From Candidatus Avamphibacillus intestinigallinarum (GTDB taxonomy: Bacteria > Bacillota > Bacilli > Bacillales > Amphibacillaceae): DNA of 39,143 bases. Positions 1-8,415 of the stretch are shown here, in pieces. A model generated the notes under the pieces. The model made no database searches, was not told where the DNA came from, and saw nothing but the letters and a program-made list of their open reading frames with translations. The DNA is taken from NCBI GenBank assembly GCA_018711205.1, contig DVIO01000064.1, positions 1 to 39,143 of the forward strand, given 5' to 3'. Both the position numbers and the translations under genes were made by a program. The stretch's first letter is position 1; the number at the start of each line of letters is the position of its first letter.

Positions 1-574
1 CTTTCAAAGTTTCTCCAGTGCCAGTAATCGTACCCCCTGTTCCGGCAGTTGATACAAACGCATCAAGATTGTGATCCATTTGTTCTAAAATTTCCTTTGC
101 TGTTGTTGTACGATGAATATCAGGATTTGCAATATTTTCAAACTGCTGTGGGATGAAACTATTTGGAATTTCAGCATGTAATGCTTCAGCTTTTTTAATT
201 GCGCCTGGCATTTTATCATCGCTAGGTGTTAATACAACCTTTGCGCCAAACGCTTGTAAAATATTAATACGTTCTTTTGTCATATTATCTGGCATGACCA
301 GTATCGCTTTATATCCACGAGCAGCAGCTGACATCGCAAGACCTATCCCCGTATTCCCACTTGTTGGTTCGATAATGGTTGCGCCCGCTTTCAACAACCC
401 AGCCTGCTCTGCAGCGTGAATCATATTAAAAGCGGCACGATCTTTAACACTTTTACTAGGATTAAAAGATTCTAATTTCACGAATACATCTGCAGCATCA
501 TCAGGTACAATCTTATTTAATTTTAAAACAGGTGTATCGCCAATTAATTCAGTGATGGAATTTACAACTTTCAT
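1..574 (-). CDS. cysK: Cysteine synthase (O-acetylserine thiol-lyase), C-terminal part cut off by window edge
   Basis: About 191 residues are present, from the ATG at 574 to the window edge; the rest lies outside. The enzyme makes cysteine from O-acetylserine and sulfide in the cytoplasm with PLP as cofactor. I see the PLP-lysine motif NPSKSVKDR (Lys44) and the phosphate-binding motif PTSGNTGIG near residue 70, both typical of fold-type II PLP enzymes of the CysK family. GAAAGG lies about 10 nt before the ATG. The gene reads in the same direction as dsdA but is separated from it by a terminator and has its own promoter-like sequence. Cystathionine beta-synthase-like paralogues share these motifs, so the exact substrate is inferred from overall similarity. 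Confidence 0.9.
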   Translation of the reverse strand, partial: MKVVNSITELIGDTPVLKLNKIVPDDAADVFVKLESFNPSKSVKDRAAFNMIHAAEQAGLLKAGATIIEPTSGNTGIGLAMSAAARGYKAILVMPDNMTKERINILQAFGAKVVLTPSDDKMPGAIKKAEALHAEIPNSFIPQQFENIANPDIHRTTTAKEILEQMDHNLDAFVSTAGTGGTITGTGETLK

Positions 575-625
575 GTTCGCACAACCTTTCAAATAACGTT
601 CTCAAAACCAAGTAATACTATCTAT

Positions 626-653
626 ATATTATCAATTTTATCATATAAAACAA
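626..653 (-). promoter_or_regulatory. Candidate sigma-A promoter of the cysteine synthase gene
   Basis: Reading the minus strand, TTGTTT (648-653) and TAATAT (626-631) are separated by 16 nt, about 50 nt upstream of the ATG at 574. No T-box or S-box leader is visible in this short upstream region. Confidence 0.5.
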
Positions 654-663
654 TAGAATATTG

Positions 664-705
664 AAAAAATATCCCTCTATCTAATCACATAAGATAAAGG
701 GATAT
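664..705 (-). terminator. Rho-independent terminator after dsdA
   Basis: A 14-bp stem with one mismatch (669-682 with 692-705) and a 9-nt loop is followed on the minus strand by a run of six T. It lies just past the dsdA stop codon at 712-714. Confidence 0.85.
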
Positions 706-711
706 TAAACT

Positions 712-2031
712 TTATTGACTTTTCAGTAATTTCTGTCCAAGTTCATAAAATGCTTTACGTTCCTTCTCTGGTACAAGGGATCCGCCTGTTGACCAGGCAA
801 TGTGTGTGATGTTTTCTTCGTCGACATGTAAGTCAGAAATGTAGTTTGTTTCTGAGATTACCCATGGACCAATTAATCCTGCAGTTGCTGATGGTTCTAC
901 TGAAATATTTTCTTGATCCTTTAATGTAACGAGTAATTTGAATAAATGATCATCCTCAATGGTATATAAACCACTCATTAGTTGATCGCTGATTTTTGTT
1001 GCAAATTTTGAAGGTCTACCTACTGCAAGACCGTCTGCCTCAGTTTGGTTACTAATGCCAATATCTTGTACAGAAATCTCTTCCATTTTACCTGTAACAA
1101 GTCCTGTTAAAACAGCTGGAGAGGTTGTGGGTTCAACAAAGAAACAATGAACATGTGGTCCGAATATTTCTTTTAAGCCAAAAGTGACGCCGCCAGGTGA
1201 CCCTCCAACACCACAAGGTAAATAAACAAATAGCGGATGTTCCTTATCAACTTTAATATGTTTTTCATCTAATTGTTGCTTTAACCGAAGTGCGACAGTA
1301 CTATATCCTAAAAATAAATCTTTTGAGTCTTCATCATCAACAAAATAACCATTTGGTTGATCTAAGGTTTGCTTTCTACCTTCACTAATGGCCTCGCTAA
1401 AATCTCCACTAAATTCATGAACATGCGCACCGTTTTTTCTTAATAATTCCTTTTTCCATGCTTTAGCATCAGCAGACATATAGACATTCACATTAAATCC
1501 GAGTTTTGCACTCATAATCCCAATGCTTAAACCTAAATTGCCTGTTGAACCAACACCAATTGTAAAATCATTAAAAAATTGTTTCATTTGAGGTTCGGCA
1601 AATTTAGCATAATCATCGCCCTCTTGAATCAGTTGGTGTTCAAAGGCTAACTGTTCAGCGTGTTTTAATACTTCGAAAAAACCACCGCGTGCTTTGATTG
1701 AACCTGCAACAGGTAATTCATGATCACTTTTTAAAAATAATGATCCGTGAATGTTTCGGGATTGTTTTTGATTCTCAAATGCTTTGAAGTGTTCAATATC
1801 AACTAAAGGAGATTCTATAACGCCATCCTTAATTTCCGGAAATACCTCTATGAAAAAAGGAATAAAGCGTTCCCATAATTTTTCTGCTTCATAAACGTCG
1901 TGTATTGTTAACTCGAGATGAGGTTTCTCTCGTTTATTTTGATTGAACCAAACAACTGGTTTTAGCCCCATTATATCTTCTAAAATAGGAGTGTCTTGCT
2001 TCATTTGTTTAAGCAATTGTTTATCTAACAT
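712..2031 (-). CDS. dsdA: D-serine ammonia-lyase (D-serine dehydratase)
   Basis: This PLP enzyme converts D-serine to pyruvate and ammonia, for detoxification or carbon/nitrogen use. The 439-residue product matches the usual DsdA length (about 440). Visible motifs are SIKARGG, with the PLP lysine at about residue 113, and the phosphate-binding loop GVGSTGNLGLS near residue 170. I chose the ATG at 2031 because AAAAGGAGG ends 6 nt before it; an ATG at 2037 abuts the ribosome binding site, and a longer in-frame extension to 2076 would run across it. The gene appears monocistronic: a terminator follows, and a sigma-B-like promoter plus an 11-bp inverted repeat precede it. No D-serine transporter or dsdC-type regulator gene is adjacent. 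Confidence 0.93.
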   Translation of the reverse strand: MLDKQLLKQMKQDTPILEDIMGLKPVVWFNQNKREKPHLELTIHDVYEAEKLWERFIPFFIEVFPEIKDGVIESPLVDIEHFKAFENQKQSRNIHGSLFLKSDHELPVAGSIKARGGFFEVLKHAEQLAFEHQLIQEGDDYAKFAEPQMKQFFNDFTIGVGSTGNLGLSIGIMSAKLGFNVNVYMSADAKAWKKELLRKNGAHVHEFSGDFSEAISEGRKQTLDQPNGYFVDDEDSKDLFLGYSTVALRLKQQLDEKHIKVDKEHPLFVYLPCGVGGSPGGVTFGLKEIFGPHVHCFFVEPTTSPAVLTGLVTGKMEEISVQDIGISNQTEADGLAVGRPSKFATKISDQLMSGLYTIEDDHLFKLLVTLKDQENISVEPSATAGLIGPWVISETNYISDLHVDEENITHIAWSTGGSLVPEKERKAFYELGQKLLKSQ

Positions 2032-2068
2032 AATCATCCTCCTTTTAATGACTTGGTATCCTTTTATG

Positions 2069-2094
2069 ATTCCCATTAGAGGATATGCTTAAAC
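2069..2094 (-). promoter_or_regulatory. Candidate sigma-B (general stress) promoter of dsdA
   Basis: On the minus strand, GTTTAA (2089-2094) and GGGAAT (2069-2074) are separated by 14 nt. This matches the known sigma-B consensus GTTTAA-N12-15-GGGWAW at every defined position. Transcription would start about 30 nt upstream of the ATG at 2031. The match is visible directly; the regulation is inferred. Confidence 0.6.
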
Positions 2095-2105
2095 AGCATA
2101 CATCA

Positions 2106-2137
2106 TGTATATTTATACATCGTTGCATAAATATACA
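2106..2137. repeat. 11-bp perfect inverted repeat upstream of dsdA, operator-like
   Basis: TGTATATTTAT (2106-2116) and ATAAATATACA (2127-2137) are exact reverse complements with a 10-nt spacer, so their centres are 21 bp apart, or two helical turns. The left arm is also part of a shorter palindrome at 2105-2120 (ATGTATA-TT-TATACAT). The position corresponds to about -45 to -75 of the sigma-B-like promoter. No T-run follows, so it is unlikely to be a terminator. The binding protein is unknown. Confidence 0.55.
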
Positions 2138-2247
2138 AAAGTGTTTAATTTAAGGTGTATTTTGCAGATAAAACACTATAGCAAGTAATTATTTCCCGTA
2201 TACACTATAATGTATATTATATAGGTCTCGGGGTATATTGAGGTACA

Positions 2248-2284
2248 TAAAAAAAGAGCCTTGAAAGTACGTGCTTTCAAGGCT
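2248..2284 (-). terminator. Rho-independent terminator after the 5'-3' exonuclease gene
   Basis: A perfect 11-bp stem (2257-2267 with 2274-2284) with a 6-nt loop is followed on the minus strand by CTCTTTTTTTAT. It begins just past the stop codon at 2290. Confidence 0.9.
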
Positions 2285-2289
2285 TTGAG

Positions 2290-3162
2290 TTAATTAAATA
2301 ACTTAGCGAGCGAATGGTATTTTAATGTTTCGAGCTCCTCTTTTAAGGCAACCGCATCAAATGACCAATGCTCTGTACTTAATTCACATGAAATATCGAC
2401 ATCACATTTGATTTCTGCTAAATCTCTAGATAAATAAAGCATCTCTAAATCTGTATCTAGTTTATTTTGTAGACCTTTTGTTAATTCGTCTTTATGTAAT
2501 AAGAGATTATCAATCGTATCATATTGCTTTAATAGTTTTAGAGCTGTTTTTTCTCCAATTCCCTTAACGCCCGGATAATTATCCGCGCTATCCCCCATCA
2601 ATCCTTTAAGATCGATAATTTGCTGTGGTGTTAATTCTAATTTTTCATAGAAATTATCTTTCGTAAATACTTCATAATTTCCAATACCTTTTCTCATGAT
2701 AGCAACCTGAACATGGTCACTAACTAATTGTAAAATATCTTGATCGCCAGTTAATATGGTGACTTGGCCTTCATCTTTATAATGACATGCTAAAGTTCCG
2801 ATGCAATCGTCAGCCTCGTAGTTTTCCAAACCGATATTAGGTGTATTAAGTAACGTGACAATCTCTTTAACCAAATCAAATTGTGGAATTAATTCTTCAG
2901 GTGGTGCATCTCGATTCGCTTTATATTGTTCATATTTCTCTGTGCGAAATGTTTTACTCCCCATATCCCAACAAACAACAACATGAGTGGGTTGGAATTT
3001 TTCTACAGCATCCAAAAAATACTTTAGAAATTGATAGACACCATTCGTCGGTATACCATCTACGTTTCTCATGAAATTTCCTCGAAAAGAAGTTGCAAAA
3101 AATCCCCTAAATAATAAAGCCATACCATCTACTAGCATAATGTGTTTCTTACTCAAACTCAT
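2290..3162 (-). CDS. ypcP: 5'-3' exonuclease, YpcP family (stand-alone Pol I-type exonuclease domain)
   Basis: The 290-residue protein corresponds to the N-terminal 5'-3' exonuclease/flap endonuclease domain of DNA polymerase I without the polymerase. It probably removes RNA primers or flaps at the replication fork. Metal-binding acidic motifs are visible: LVDGMALLFR near the N-terminus, YEADDCIGTLA near residue 115, and TGDQDILQLV near residue 140. These are followed by the helix-hairpin-helix GLMGDSADNYPGVKGIGEKTALKLL near 190-215. The ATG at 3162 has GAGGAGG four nt upstream. The gene has terminators on both sides, so it is probably transcribed alone. B. subtilis YpcP is about the same length. 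Confidence 0.9.
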   Translation of the reverse strand: MSLSKKHIMLVDGMALLFRGFFATSFRGNFMRNVDGIPTNGVYQFLKYFLDAVEKFQPTHVVVCWDMGSKTFRTEKYEQYKANRDAPPEELIPQFDLVKEIVTLLNTPNIGLENYEADDCIGTLACHYKDEGQVTILTGDQDILQLVSDHVQVAIMRKGIGNYEVFTKDNFYEKLELTPQQIIDLKGLMGDSADNYPGVKGIGEKTALKLLKQYDTIDNLLLHKDELTKGLQNKLDTDLEMLYLSRDLAEIKCDVDISCELSTEHWSFDAVALKEELETLKYHSLAKLFN

Positions 3163-3222
3163 GATACCTCCTCAAAAGAGTTTACATAATAAAATTATTG
3201 TATACTTTAATTGGATATATTA

Positions 3223-3262
3223 AAAATGTATCACCTTGTATTCAAACGCAGTGATACATTTT
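3223..3262 (-). terminator. Probable terminator of the acyl-CoA catabolic cluster
   Basis: A perfect 12-bp stem (3223-3234 with 3251-3262) with a 16-nt loop ends, on the minus strand, in five T followed by AT-rich sequence. It begins 5 nt after the stop codon at 3268-3270. Confidence 0.7.
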
Positions 3263-3267
3263 GGTTG

Positions 3268-4794
3268 TTAGACAGGATAGACAATATGTTTACGACTCGA
3301 AGCTTCAATCGGTTTTTGATTATAGACCTTGAAACGAGTTGCCAATGCTTCTCTTAGTTTATCTGGCTCGACAATGTCATCGACAATCATCTCTGAAGCG
3401 AGTCGATAAATATCGATTTCTTCCTTATATTCTTTCTGTTTTTCATTAATAAATTGTTCACGCTCATCTTCATCTAATTCAGCAATTTTATTAGCGTACA
3501 CCGCATTTACAGCAGCTTCTGGTCCCATCACAGCAATTTGTGCAGAAGGCAATGCTAAGCAGCAATCTGGCTCAAAACCAGGTCCTGCCATCGCATATAA
3601 TCCAGCGCCATATGCCTTCCGGACAATGACAGATATTTTAGGAACAGTTGCTTCACTCATGGATACAAGCATTTTAGCTCCATGTCGAATAATACCTTGT
3701 TTTTCGACTTTTGTACCAATCATAAATCCTGGTACATCTGTTAAGAATAATAAAGGTATGTTAAATGCATCACATAATTGTATGAATTTCGCCCCTTTAT
3801 CAGCTGAATCAGGGAAAAGAACGCCACCTTTAGCACGAGGTTGATTGGCAATAATCCCAATAACTTCACCATCTAATCTTGCAAAACCAGTAATCAATTC
3901 TTTAGCAAATTTCTTTTTAATTTCACAGAATGAATCAGCATCGATTAATGTTTGGATCAAATCATACATATTAAATGGTGCATTTTGATTTTCTGGAACA
4001 ATAGCTGATAATTTCTTTTCAATATTTGGTTGTTGTACTTCAATTTGCTTAGGTTTTTCTCTGAAATTTTGCGGGAAATACGTTAAATATTTTCTAGCAA
4101 ATTGAATCGCTTCTTCTTCAGATTTGACAAGCACGTCACCACAACCAGATACAGAACAGTGCATTTTAGCGCCGCCCATTTCCTCTAGACTTACTTTTTC
4201 ACCAATTACTTTTTCGGCCATCCGTGGTGAACCTAAGTACATAGAGGCATTGCCGTCCACCATGACAACGGTATCGCAAAATGCTGGGATATATGCACCT
4301 CCGGCTGCAGAAGGGCCAAAAAGTAAGCAGAGTTGAGGTATTTTACCAGATAATTTAATCTGATTATGGAATAATCGACCAGCACCTCTTCGACCAGGAA
4401 ACATCTCTAGTTGATCCGTAATTCGCGCGCCTGCTGAATCAACAAGATAAATTAATGGGATTTCTAGACGATCAGCTGTTTCCTGCATACGAATCATTTT
4501 TTCAACAGTACGCTTTCCCCATGAACCGGCTTTAACTGTGGAATCATTTGCAATAATCGCAACATCTTGATTATGTATTTTCCCAATACCAGTTACGACG
4601 CCATCTGCGGGAAGATCTGGTGCTTCACTATTAGCAAAGAATTCATTTTCAAAATTCAATCCATCGTCAAATAACAGGCGTAAACGTTCACGTACAAACA
4701 GTTTGCCTTTTTCTTCGTTTTTTTGATGGTATTTTTCTTTTCCACCTGCATTGATTTTGTCTACCTTATGATAGTAATCATCAATATATGACAT
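3268..4794 (-). CDS. yngE: Acyl-CoA carboxylase, carboxyltransferase (beta) subunit, YngE-like
   Basis: This is the carboxyltransferase of a biotin-dependent acyl-CoA carboxylase (methylcrotonyl-CoA or propionyl-CoA type), which moves carboxyl from carboxybiotin to the acyl-CoA. The 508-residue chain has the two crotonase-like halves of the family, with glycine-rich oxyanion-hole segments such as GPSAAGGAYIPAF (N-terminal half) and RKAYGAGLYAMAGPGFEPD (C-terminal half). I chose the ATG at 4794 because AAGGAGG lies 7 nt upstream; an in-frame ATG at 4812 would be upstream of that site. It is the last gene of a five-gene cluster with biotin carboxylase, carrier, hydratase and dehydrogenase genes. 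That context favours methylcrotonyl-CoA (leucine) over propionyl-CoA, but the sequence alone does not settle the substrate. Confidence 0.87.
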   Translation of the reverse strand: MSYIDDYYHKVDKINAGGKEKYHQKNEEKGKLFVRERLRLLFDDGLNFENEFFANSEAPDLPADGVVTGIGKIHNQDVAIIANDSTVKAGSWGKRTVEKMIRMQETADRLEIPLIYLVDSAGARITDQLEMFPGRRGAGRLFHNQIKLSGKIPQLCLLFGPSAAGGAYIPAFCDTVVMVDGNASMYLGSPRMAEKVIGEKVSLEEMGGAKMHCSVSGCGDVLVKSEEEAIQFARKYLTYFPQNFREKPKQIEVQQPNIEKKLSAIVPENQNAPFNMYDLIQTLIDADSFCEIKKKFAKELITGFARLDGEVIGIIANQPRAKGGVLFPDSADKGAKFIQLCDAFNIPLLFLTDVPGFMIGTKVEKQGIIRHGAKMLVSMSEATVPKISVIVRKAYGAGLYAMAGPGFEPDCCLALPSAQIAVMGPEAAVNAVYANKIAELDEDEREQFINEKQKEYKEEIDIYRLASEMIVDDIVEPDKLREALATRFKVYNQKPIEASSRKHIVYPV

Positions 4795-4818
4795 ACGCGT
4801 GACCTCCTTCATTCTAGA

Positions 4819-5601
4819 TTAGTTCCCTTTATAATGTGGTTTTCTTTTTTCCACAAACGATTGTAAACCTTCAATTCGGTCAGTTGTTTCTAATGTATCG
4901 AGATAGCAATTTCTTTCATGTTCAAGAGCTTTATCTATAGGTAGATCATAGCCTTGATCAATTGCTTTTTTTGCTGCTTTTATAGCAATTGGTCCATTTT
5001 GCGTAATTCTTTTAGCAATTTCAACAGCTTTATTTAAAGATTCGCCCGTTTCAGTTACATTTTGAACTAGGCCAATGTCAAATGCATGGGTTGCATCAAT
5101 AGGTTGGGCACTATAAATCATATATTTAGTATGCGCAATACCGATTAAACGTGATAATCTTTGAGTACCACCAGCCCCTGGAATAACAGCAAGTGAGGTT
5201 TCGGTCAGCCCCATTTTTGCTTGTTTCTCCGCAATTCTAATATCACAGGCTATAGCGAGTTCTAATCCTCCACCAAAAGCTAATCCATTTATTGCTGCAA
5301 TAACAGGCATTTTCATGTGCTCGATTTGAGAGACTAAGGAACCGATTTTATCAACAGTATCCATGACTTCATCTTCTGTCATATGTACTCTTTCTTTTAA
5401 ATCCGCACCAGCACAAAAGGCTTTATCTCCATATCCTGTAATAATTGTACATAAAATGTTCGGGTCTTCATCAAATGCTTTAATGACATTAGAAAGCTCA
5501 TCGATCAATGCATGTGATAGAGCATTTAAAGCTGAGAAGCGGTCTAATGTAATAATAGCAATCTGATTTTTTATTGTTGTACTAGTTATGAATTCACGCA
5601 T
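4819..5601 (-). CDS. yngF: Enoyl-CoA hydratase/isomerase family, probable methylglutaconyl-CoA hydratase, YngF-like
   Basis: The 260-residue crotonase-fold protein probably hydrates 3-methylglutaconyl-CoA to HMG-CoA in leucine breakdown. AFCAGADLKER near residue 65 and NGLAFGGGLELAIACDIRIA near 105 form the oxyanion hole. The catalytic-acid region ETSLAVIPGAGGTQRL lies near 135, and the spacing is typical of full-length members. The GADLKER wording is common in AUH-type methylglutaconyl-CoA hydratases (family knowledge). The ATG at 5601 has a GAGGTGAT ribosome binding site. Neighbours on the same strand are the carboxyltransferase (24 nt downstream) and the biotin carrier. A general crotonyl-CoA hydratase role cannot be excluded. 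Confidence 0.85.
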   Translation of the reverse strand: MREFITSTTIKNQIAIITLDRFSALNALSHALIDELSNVIKAFDEDPNILCTIITGYGDKAFCAGADLKERVHMTEDEVMDTVDKIGSLVSQIEHMKMPVIAAINGLAFGGGLELAIACDIRIAEKQAKMGLTETSLAVIPGAGGTQRLSRLIGIAHTKYMIYSAQPIDATHAFDIGLVQNVTETGESLNKAVEIAKRITQNGPIAIKAAKKAIDQGYDLPIDKALEHERNCYLDTLETTDRIEGLQSFVEKRKPHYKGN

Positions 5602-5643
5602 TACATCACCTCAATACACCTTCTTGAATACTACATATACATT

Positions 5644-5862
5644 TTATTCGGGTTCAATGACAATCACAACATCATCTTCATCGACAAAGTCGCCTTCTTT
5701 TACTTTAATTTCCTTTACGACTCCACTTTCTTCTGCACTTAGTGGGATTTCCATTTTCATAGATTCTAAAATAACGACATCTTGATCTTCTTCTACAGTT
5801 TCATCTTCTTTTACAAGTATTTTCCAAACACTTCCGGCCATGCTTGCTTTTACTTCGTCCAT
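5644..5862 (-). CDS. Stand-alone biotin carboxyl carrier protein (72 aa)
   Basis: This is a small biotinyl/lipoyl-attachment domain protein. It carries CO2 on biotin between the biotin carboxylase and carboxyltransferase encoded on either side. The biotin acceptor is Lys36 in ESMKMEIP, and the chain is a single minimal hammerhead domain without the Ala/Pro-rich N-terminus of AccB. The ribosome binding site TAGGAGG overlaps the TAG stop of the upstream biotin carboxylase gene, so the two are probably translated together. It corresponds to the small carrier next to B. subtilis yngH (yngHB). Confidence 0.92.
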   Translation of the reverse strand: MDEVKASMAGSVWKILVKEDETVEEDQDVVILESMKMEIPLSAEESGVVKEIKVKEGDFVDEDDVVIVIEPE

Positions 5863-5874
5863 TATAAGGACCTC

Positions 5875-7215
5875 CTATTTCGTATAATATGTTTGTACAA
5901 AGTCTGTTGTTGTTATTCCTGATTGAAACATATCTGATTGAAGAACAGTTAAAATCATTGGAATATTTGTTTTAATACCTTCAATTGTATAGTCTTCCAA
6001 TGTATGTATCATCGTGTGAATCGCTTCTTCTCGTGTATCCTTTGTCACGATTAACTTGGCAATCATTGGATCATAAAATGGCGTTACTTTCCGATCTTTT
6101 TCGGCAGTTAATTCATGACGAATTCCCTCTCCATCTGGAATAATGTATTCCGTAATTAAGCCAGGTGATGGAAAGAACGTTTTAGGATCCTCTGCATAAA
6201 TTCTTGCTTCAATTGAATGACCTTTAAAGTGAAGATTTGTTTGATTGAATGATAAACGTTCTCCAGCTGCTATATGTAATTGTTCTTTCACAATATCAAT
6301 TCCGGTAATTTCCTCGGTAACTGGGTGTTCTACCTGAATTCTTGTATTCATTTCTAGGAAATAAAATTGTCCTTTATCATCCATGACAAATTCTATCGTT
6401 CCAACATTTTGATACCCAATCTTTTGAATGGCATTCACCGATGCTTGGCCGATTTCATGACGCTTTTGTTCTGATAAAAACGGAGAAGGTGCCTCTTCTA
6501 TGACTTTCTGATTTCTTCGTTGAATAGAGCATTCTCTTTCGAACAAATGCACGACATTTCCGTATAGATCTGCTAGTATTTGTACTTCAATATGATGGGC
6601 GTTTTCAATGAGTTTTTCAACAAACATTGAACCATCACCAAAAAATTTTAATGCACGTGCAGAGTTATTTTCAAATGCCTGAACAAGCTCAGCCTCATCA
6701 AACACTTTTTGCATACCAATTCCTCCACCGCCGGCAGAAGCTTTTAGCATAATAGGGTAACCAATTTCATTGGCAATTTCGACTGCTTCACTAGCAGATT
6801 CAACAGGTGTTAGATTACCAGGTACAACAGGAAGTCCAGCGTCTTTCATGATTTGTTTTGCAGTGATTTTATGAGCCATATCAGAAAGGTTTTTAACACT
6901 TGGCCCAATATACGTTATGTGCTCTTCTTCAATACGTCTTGCGAATTCAGGATGCTCACTTAAAAATCCATAGCCAGGATGAATTGCATCAACATTTGTT
7001 TGTTTAGCAATATGAATAATCTTTTCGATATTCATATAACTTTCATTCACTTGAGATTTTCCAATAAGGTAAGCTTCATCAGCCAAGTGGGTGTAAGCCA
7101 TGCCTTCATCTGCTTCAGAGTAAATCGCAACAGTTTGAACGTTCATTTGTTTGCAGGTTCTTATAATACGACTTGCAATTTCACCACGATTTGCGATTAA
7201 TATTTTTTTAAACAT
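5875..7215 (-). CDS. Biotin carboxylase subunit of acyl-CoA carboxylase, YngH-like
   Basis: The enzyme carboxylates biotin on the carrier using ATP and bicarbonate. The 446-residue chain has the N-terminal ANRGEIASRIIR motif, the ATP-grasp glycine-rich loop KASAGGGGIGMQKV near residue 160, and the catalytic segment FLEMNTRIQVEHPVTEE near residue 290. No carrier domain is fused at the C-terminus; that domain is the separate 72-residue protein downstream. The ATG at 7215 follows AAAAGGAGAG. AccC of fatty acid synthesis is closely related, but placement among catabolic acyl-CoA genes indicates the yngH type. Confidence 0.9.
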   Translation of the reverse strand: MFKKILIANRGEIASRIIRTCKQMNVQTVAIYSEADEGMAYTHLADEAYLIGKSQVNESYMNIEKIIHIAKQTNVDAIHPGYGFLSEHPEFARRIEEEHITYIGPSVKNLSDMAHKITAKQIMKDAGLPVVPGNLTPVESASEAVEIANEIGYPIMLKASAGGGGIGMQKVFDEAELVQAFENNSARALKFFGDGSMFVEKLIENAHHIEVQILADLYGNVVHLFERECSIQRRNQKVIEEAPSPFLSEQKRHEIGQASVNAIQKIGYQNVGTIEFVMDDKGQFYFLEMNTRIQVEHPVTEEITGIDIVKEQLHIAAGERLSFNQTNLHFKGHSIEARIYAEDPKTFFPSPGLITEYIIPDGEGIRHELTAEKDRKVTPFYDPMIAKLIVTKDTREEAIHTMIHTLEDYTIEGIKTNIPMILTVLQSDMFQSGITTTDFVQTYYTK

Positions 7216-7243
7216 ATGCTCTCTCCTTTTAGGAAGCCTTAAC

Positions 7244-8386
7244 TTATAAACCTAAGTGTCTTGCAATAACGACTCGTTGAATTTCAGAAGTCCCCTCACC
7301 AATTTCTAATAATTTCGCATCACGTAGGAAACGTTCTACTTCATATTCACGCATATATCCATTTCCACCATGAATTTGAATGGCTTCATTCGCAGCTCGG
7401 GTAGCTGTCTCAGAGGCAAATAATTTTGCCATTGCGGCTTCTTTACCGAATGGCTGACCTTGATCTTTTAACCAAGCTGCTTTATGCACCATTGTGCGAG
7501 CCATTTCAATTTCAGTAGCCATATCAGCTATTTTAAATTGAATAGCTTGTAACTTCGAAATCGGTTTACCAAATTGAACACGTTCTTTTGCATACTGAAT
7601 TGAACGTTCTAGTGAGGCCTGTGCAATACCGATGGCAAGTGCCCCAATTGAAATACGTCCTGAGTCTAATGTTTTTAAAAATTGTTTAAATCCATTCGTT
7701 TCTCCACCAAGTAAGTTCTCTTTAGGAACACGCACATCTTTTAACACGATTTGAGCCGTATCAGAGCCGCGTACTCCCATTTTGTCATAAGGAGCAGTGA
7801 TTGTGATACCAGGTGTATTCGTCGGAACAATAATAGCCGAAATAATATTTTTCCCATTGTCCTGCTTACCAGTAACCGCAGTTAAAATTAACGTGTCGGC
7901 AAAATTTGCATTTGTAATATAGCATTTTTCGCCATTGATCACGTACTCATCATTCTCCAAAACTGCTGTTGTCCGTGTCCCACCAGCATCAGATCCAGCA
8001 TTTGGCTCAGTTAAACCAAATGAGCCAAGAGCACTTCCATTAAGAAGGGGTTTTAAAAATTTTTCTTTTTGTGCTTCCGTACCGAAGTAATAAAGCGGAC
8101 TTGCTCCTAAAGAGACTGCCGCTGCATAACTTAAGCCTGTACTACCACAGCGTTTCCCAATCTCTTCAACAGCAAGTATATAAGAAAGTGTATCTCCACC
8201 AGAGCCACCATATGTTTCTGAAAACGGGAGACCCATAAAGCCTAATTCTCCCATTTTCTTGAATATATCACTTGGGAATTCCCCAGTTTTATCGATTTCT
8301 ATCGCTCTTGGCTTAATGACTTCCTCTGCGAAGTCAGAAACCATTTCACGTATCATTCTTTGTTCGTCTGATAATTCAAAGTTCAT
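7244..8386 (-). CDS. yngJ: Acyl-CoA dehydrogenase, YngJ-like
   Basis: This FAD enzyme oxidises an acyl-CoA to the enoyl-CoA. The 380-residue protein has the family signatures [16 protein letters not shown] near residue 130, the [19 protein letters not shown] block, and [19 protein letters not shown] at the C-terminus. The Glu in GEGTSEIQ occupies the catalytic-base position of short/medium-chain dehydrogenases; isovaleryl-CoA dehydrogenases usually place the base elsewhere, so the chain-length preference is uncertain. The ATG at 8386 has CAGGAGG upstream. The gene begins 29 nt after the parC stop with no terminator between them, so it is the first gene of the catabolic cluster but may also receive parE-parC read-through. 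Confidence 0.88.
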   Translation of the reverse strand: MNFELSDEQRMIREMVSDFAEEVIKPRAIEIDKTGEFPSDIFKKMGELGFMGLPFSETYGGSGGDTLSYILAVEEIGKRCGSTGLSYAAAVSLGASPLYYFGTEAQKEKFLKPLLNGSALGSFGLTEPNAGSDAGGTRTTAVLENDEYVINGEKCYITNANFADTLILTAVTGKQDNGKNIISAIIVPTNTPGITITAPYDKMGVRGSDTAQIVLKDVRVPKENLLGGETNGFKQFLKTLDSGRISIGALAIGIAQASLERSIQYAKERVQFGKPISKLQAIQFKIADMATEIEMARTMVHKAAWLKDQGQPFGKEAAMAKLFASETATRAANEAIQIHGGNGYMREYEVERFLRDAKLLEIGEGTSEIQRVVIARHLGL

Positions 8387-8415
8387 GTTTTACCTCCTGG
8401 TTAATCAAAACACGT

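Noticed and set aside
153-419. 88-codon open frame on the plus strand at the left edge
   Set aside because: It is the reverse strand of the cysteine synthase gene, whose PLP motifs are clear on the minus strand.
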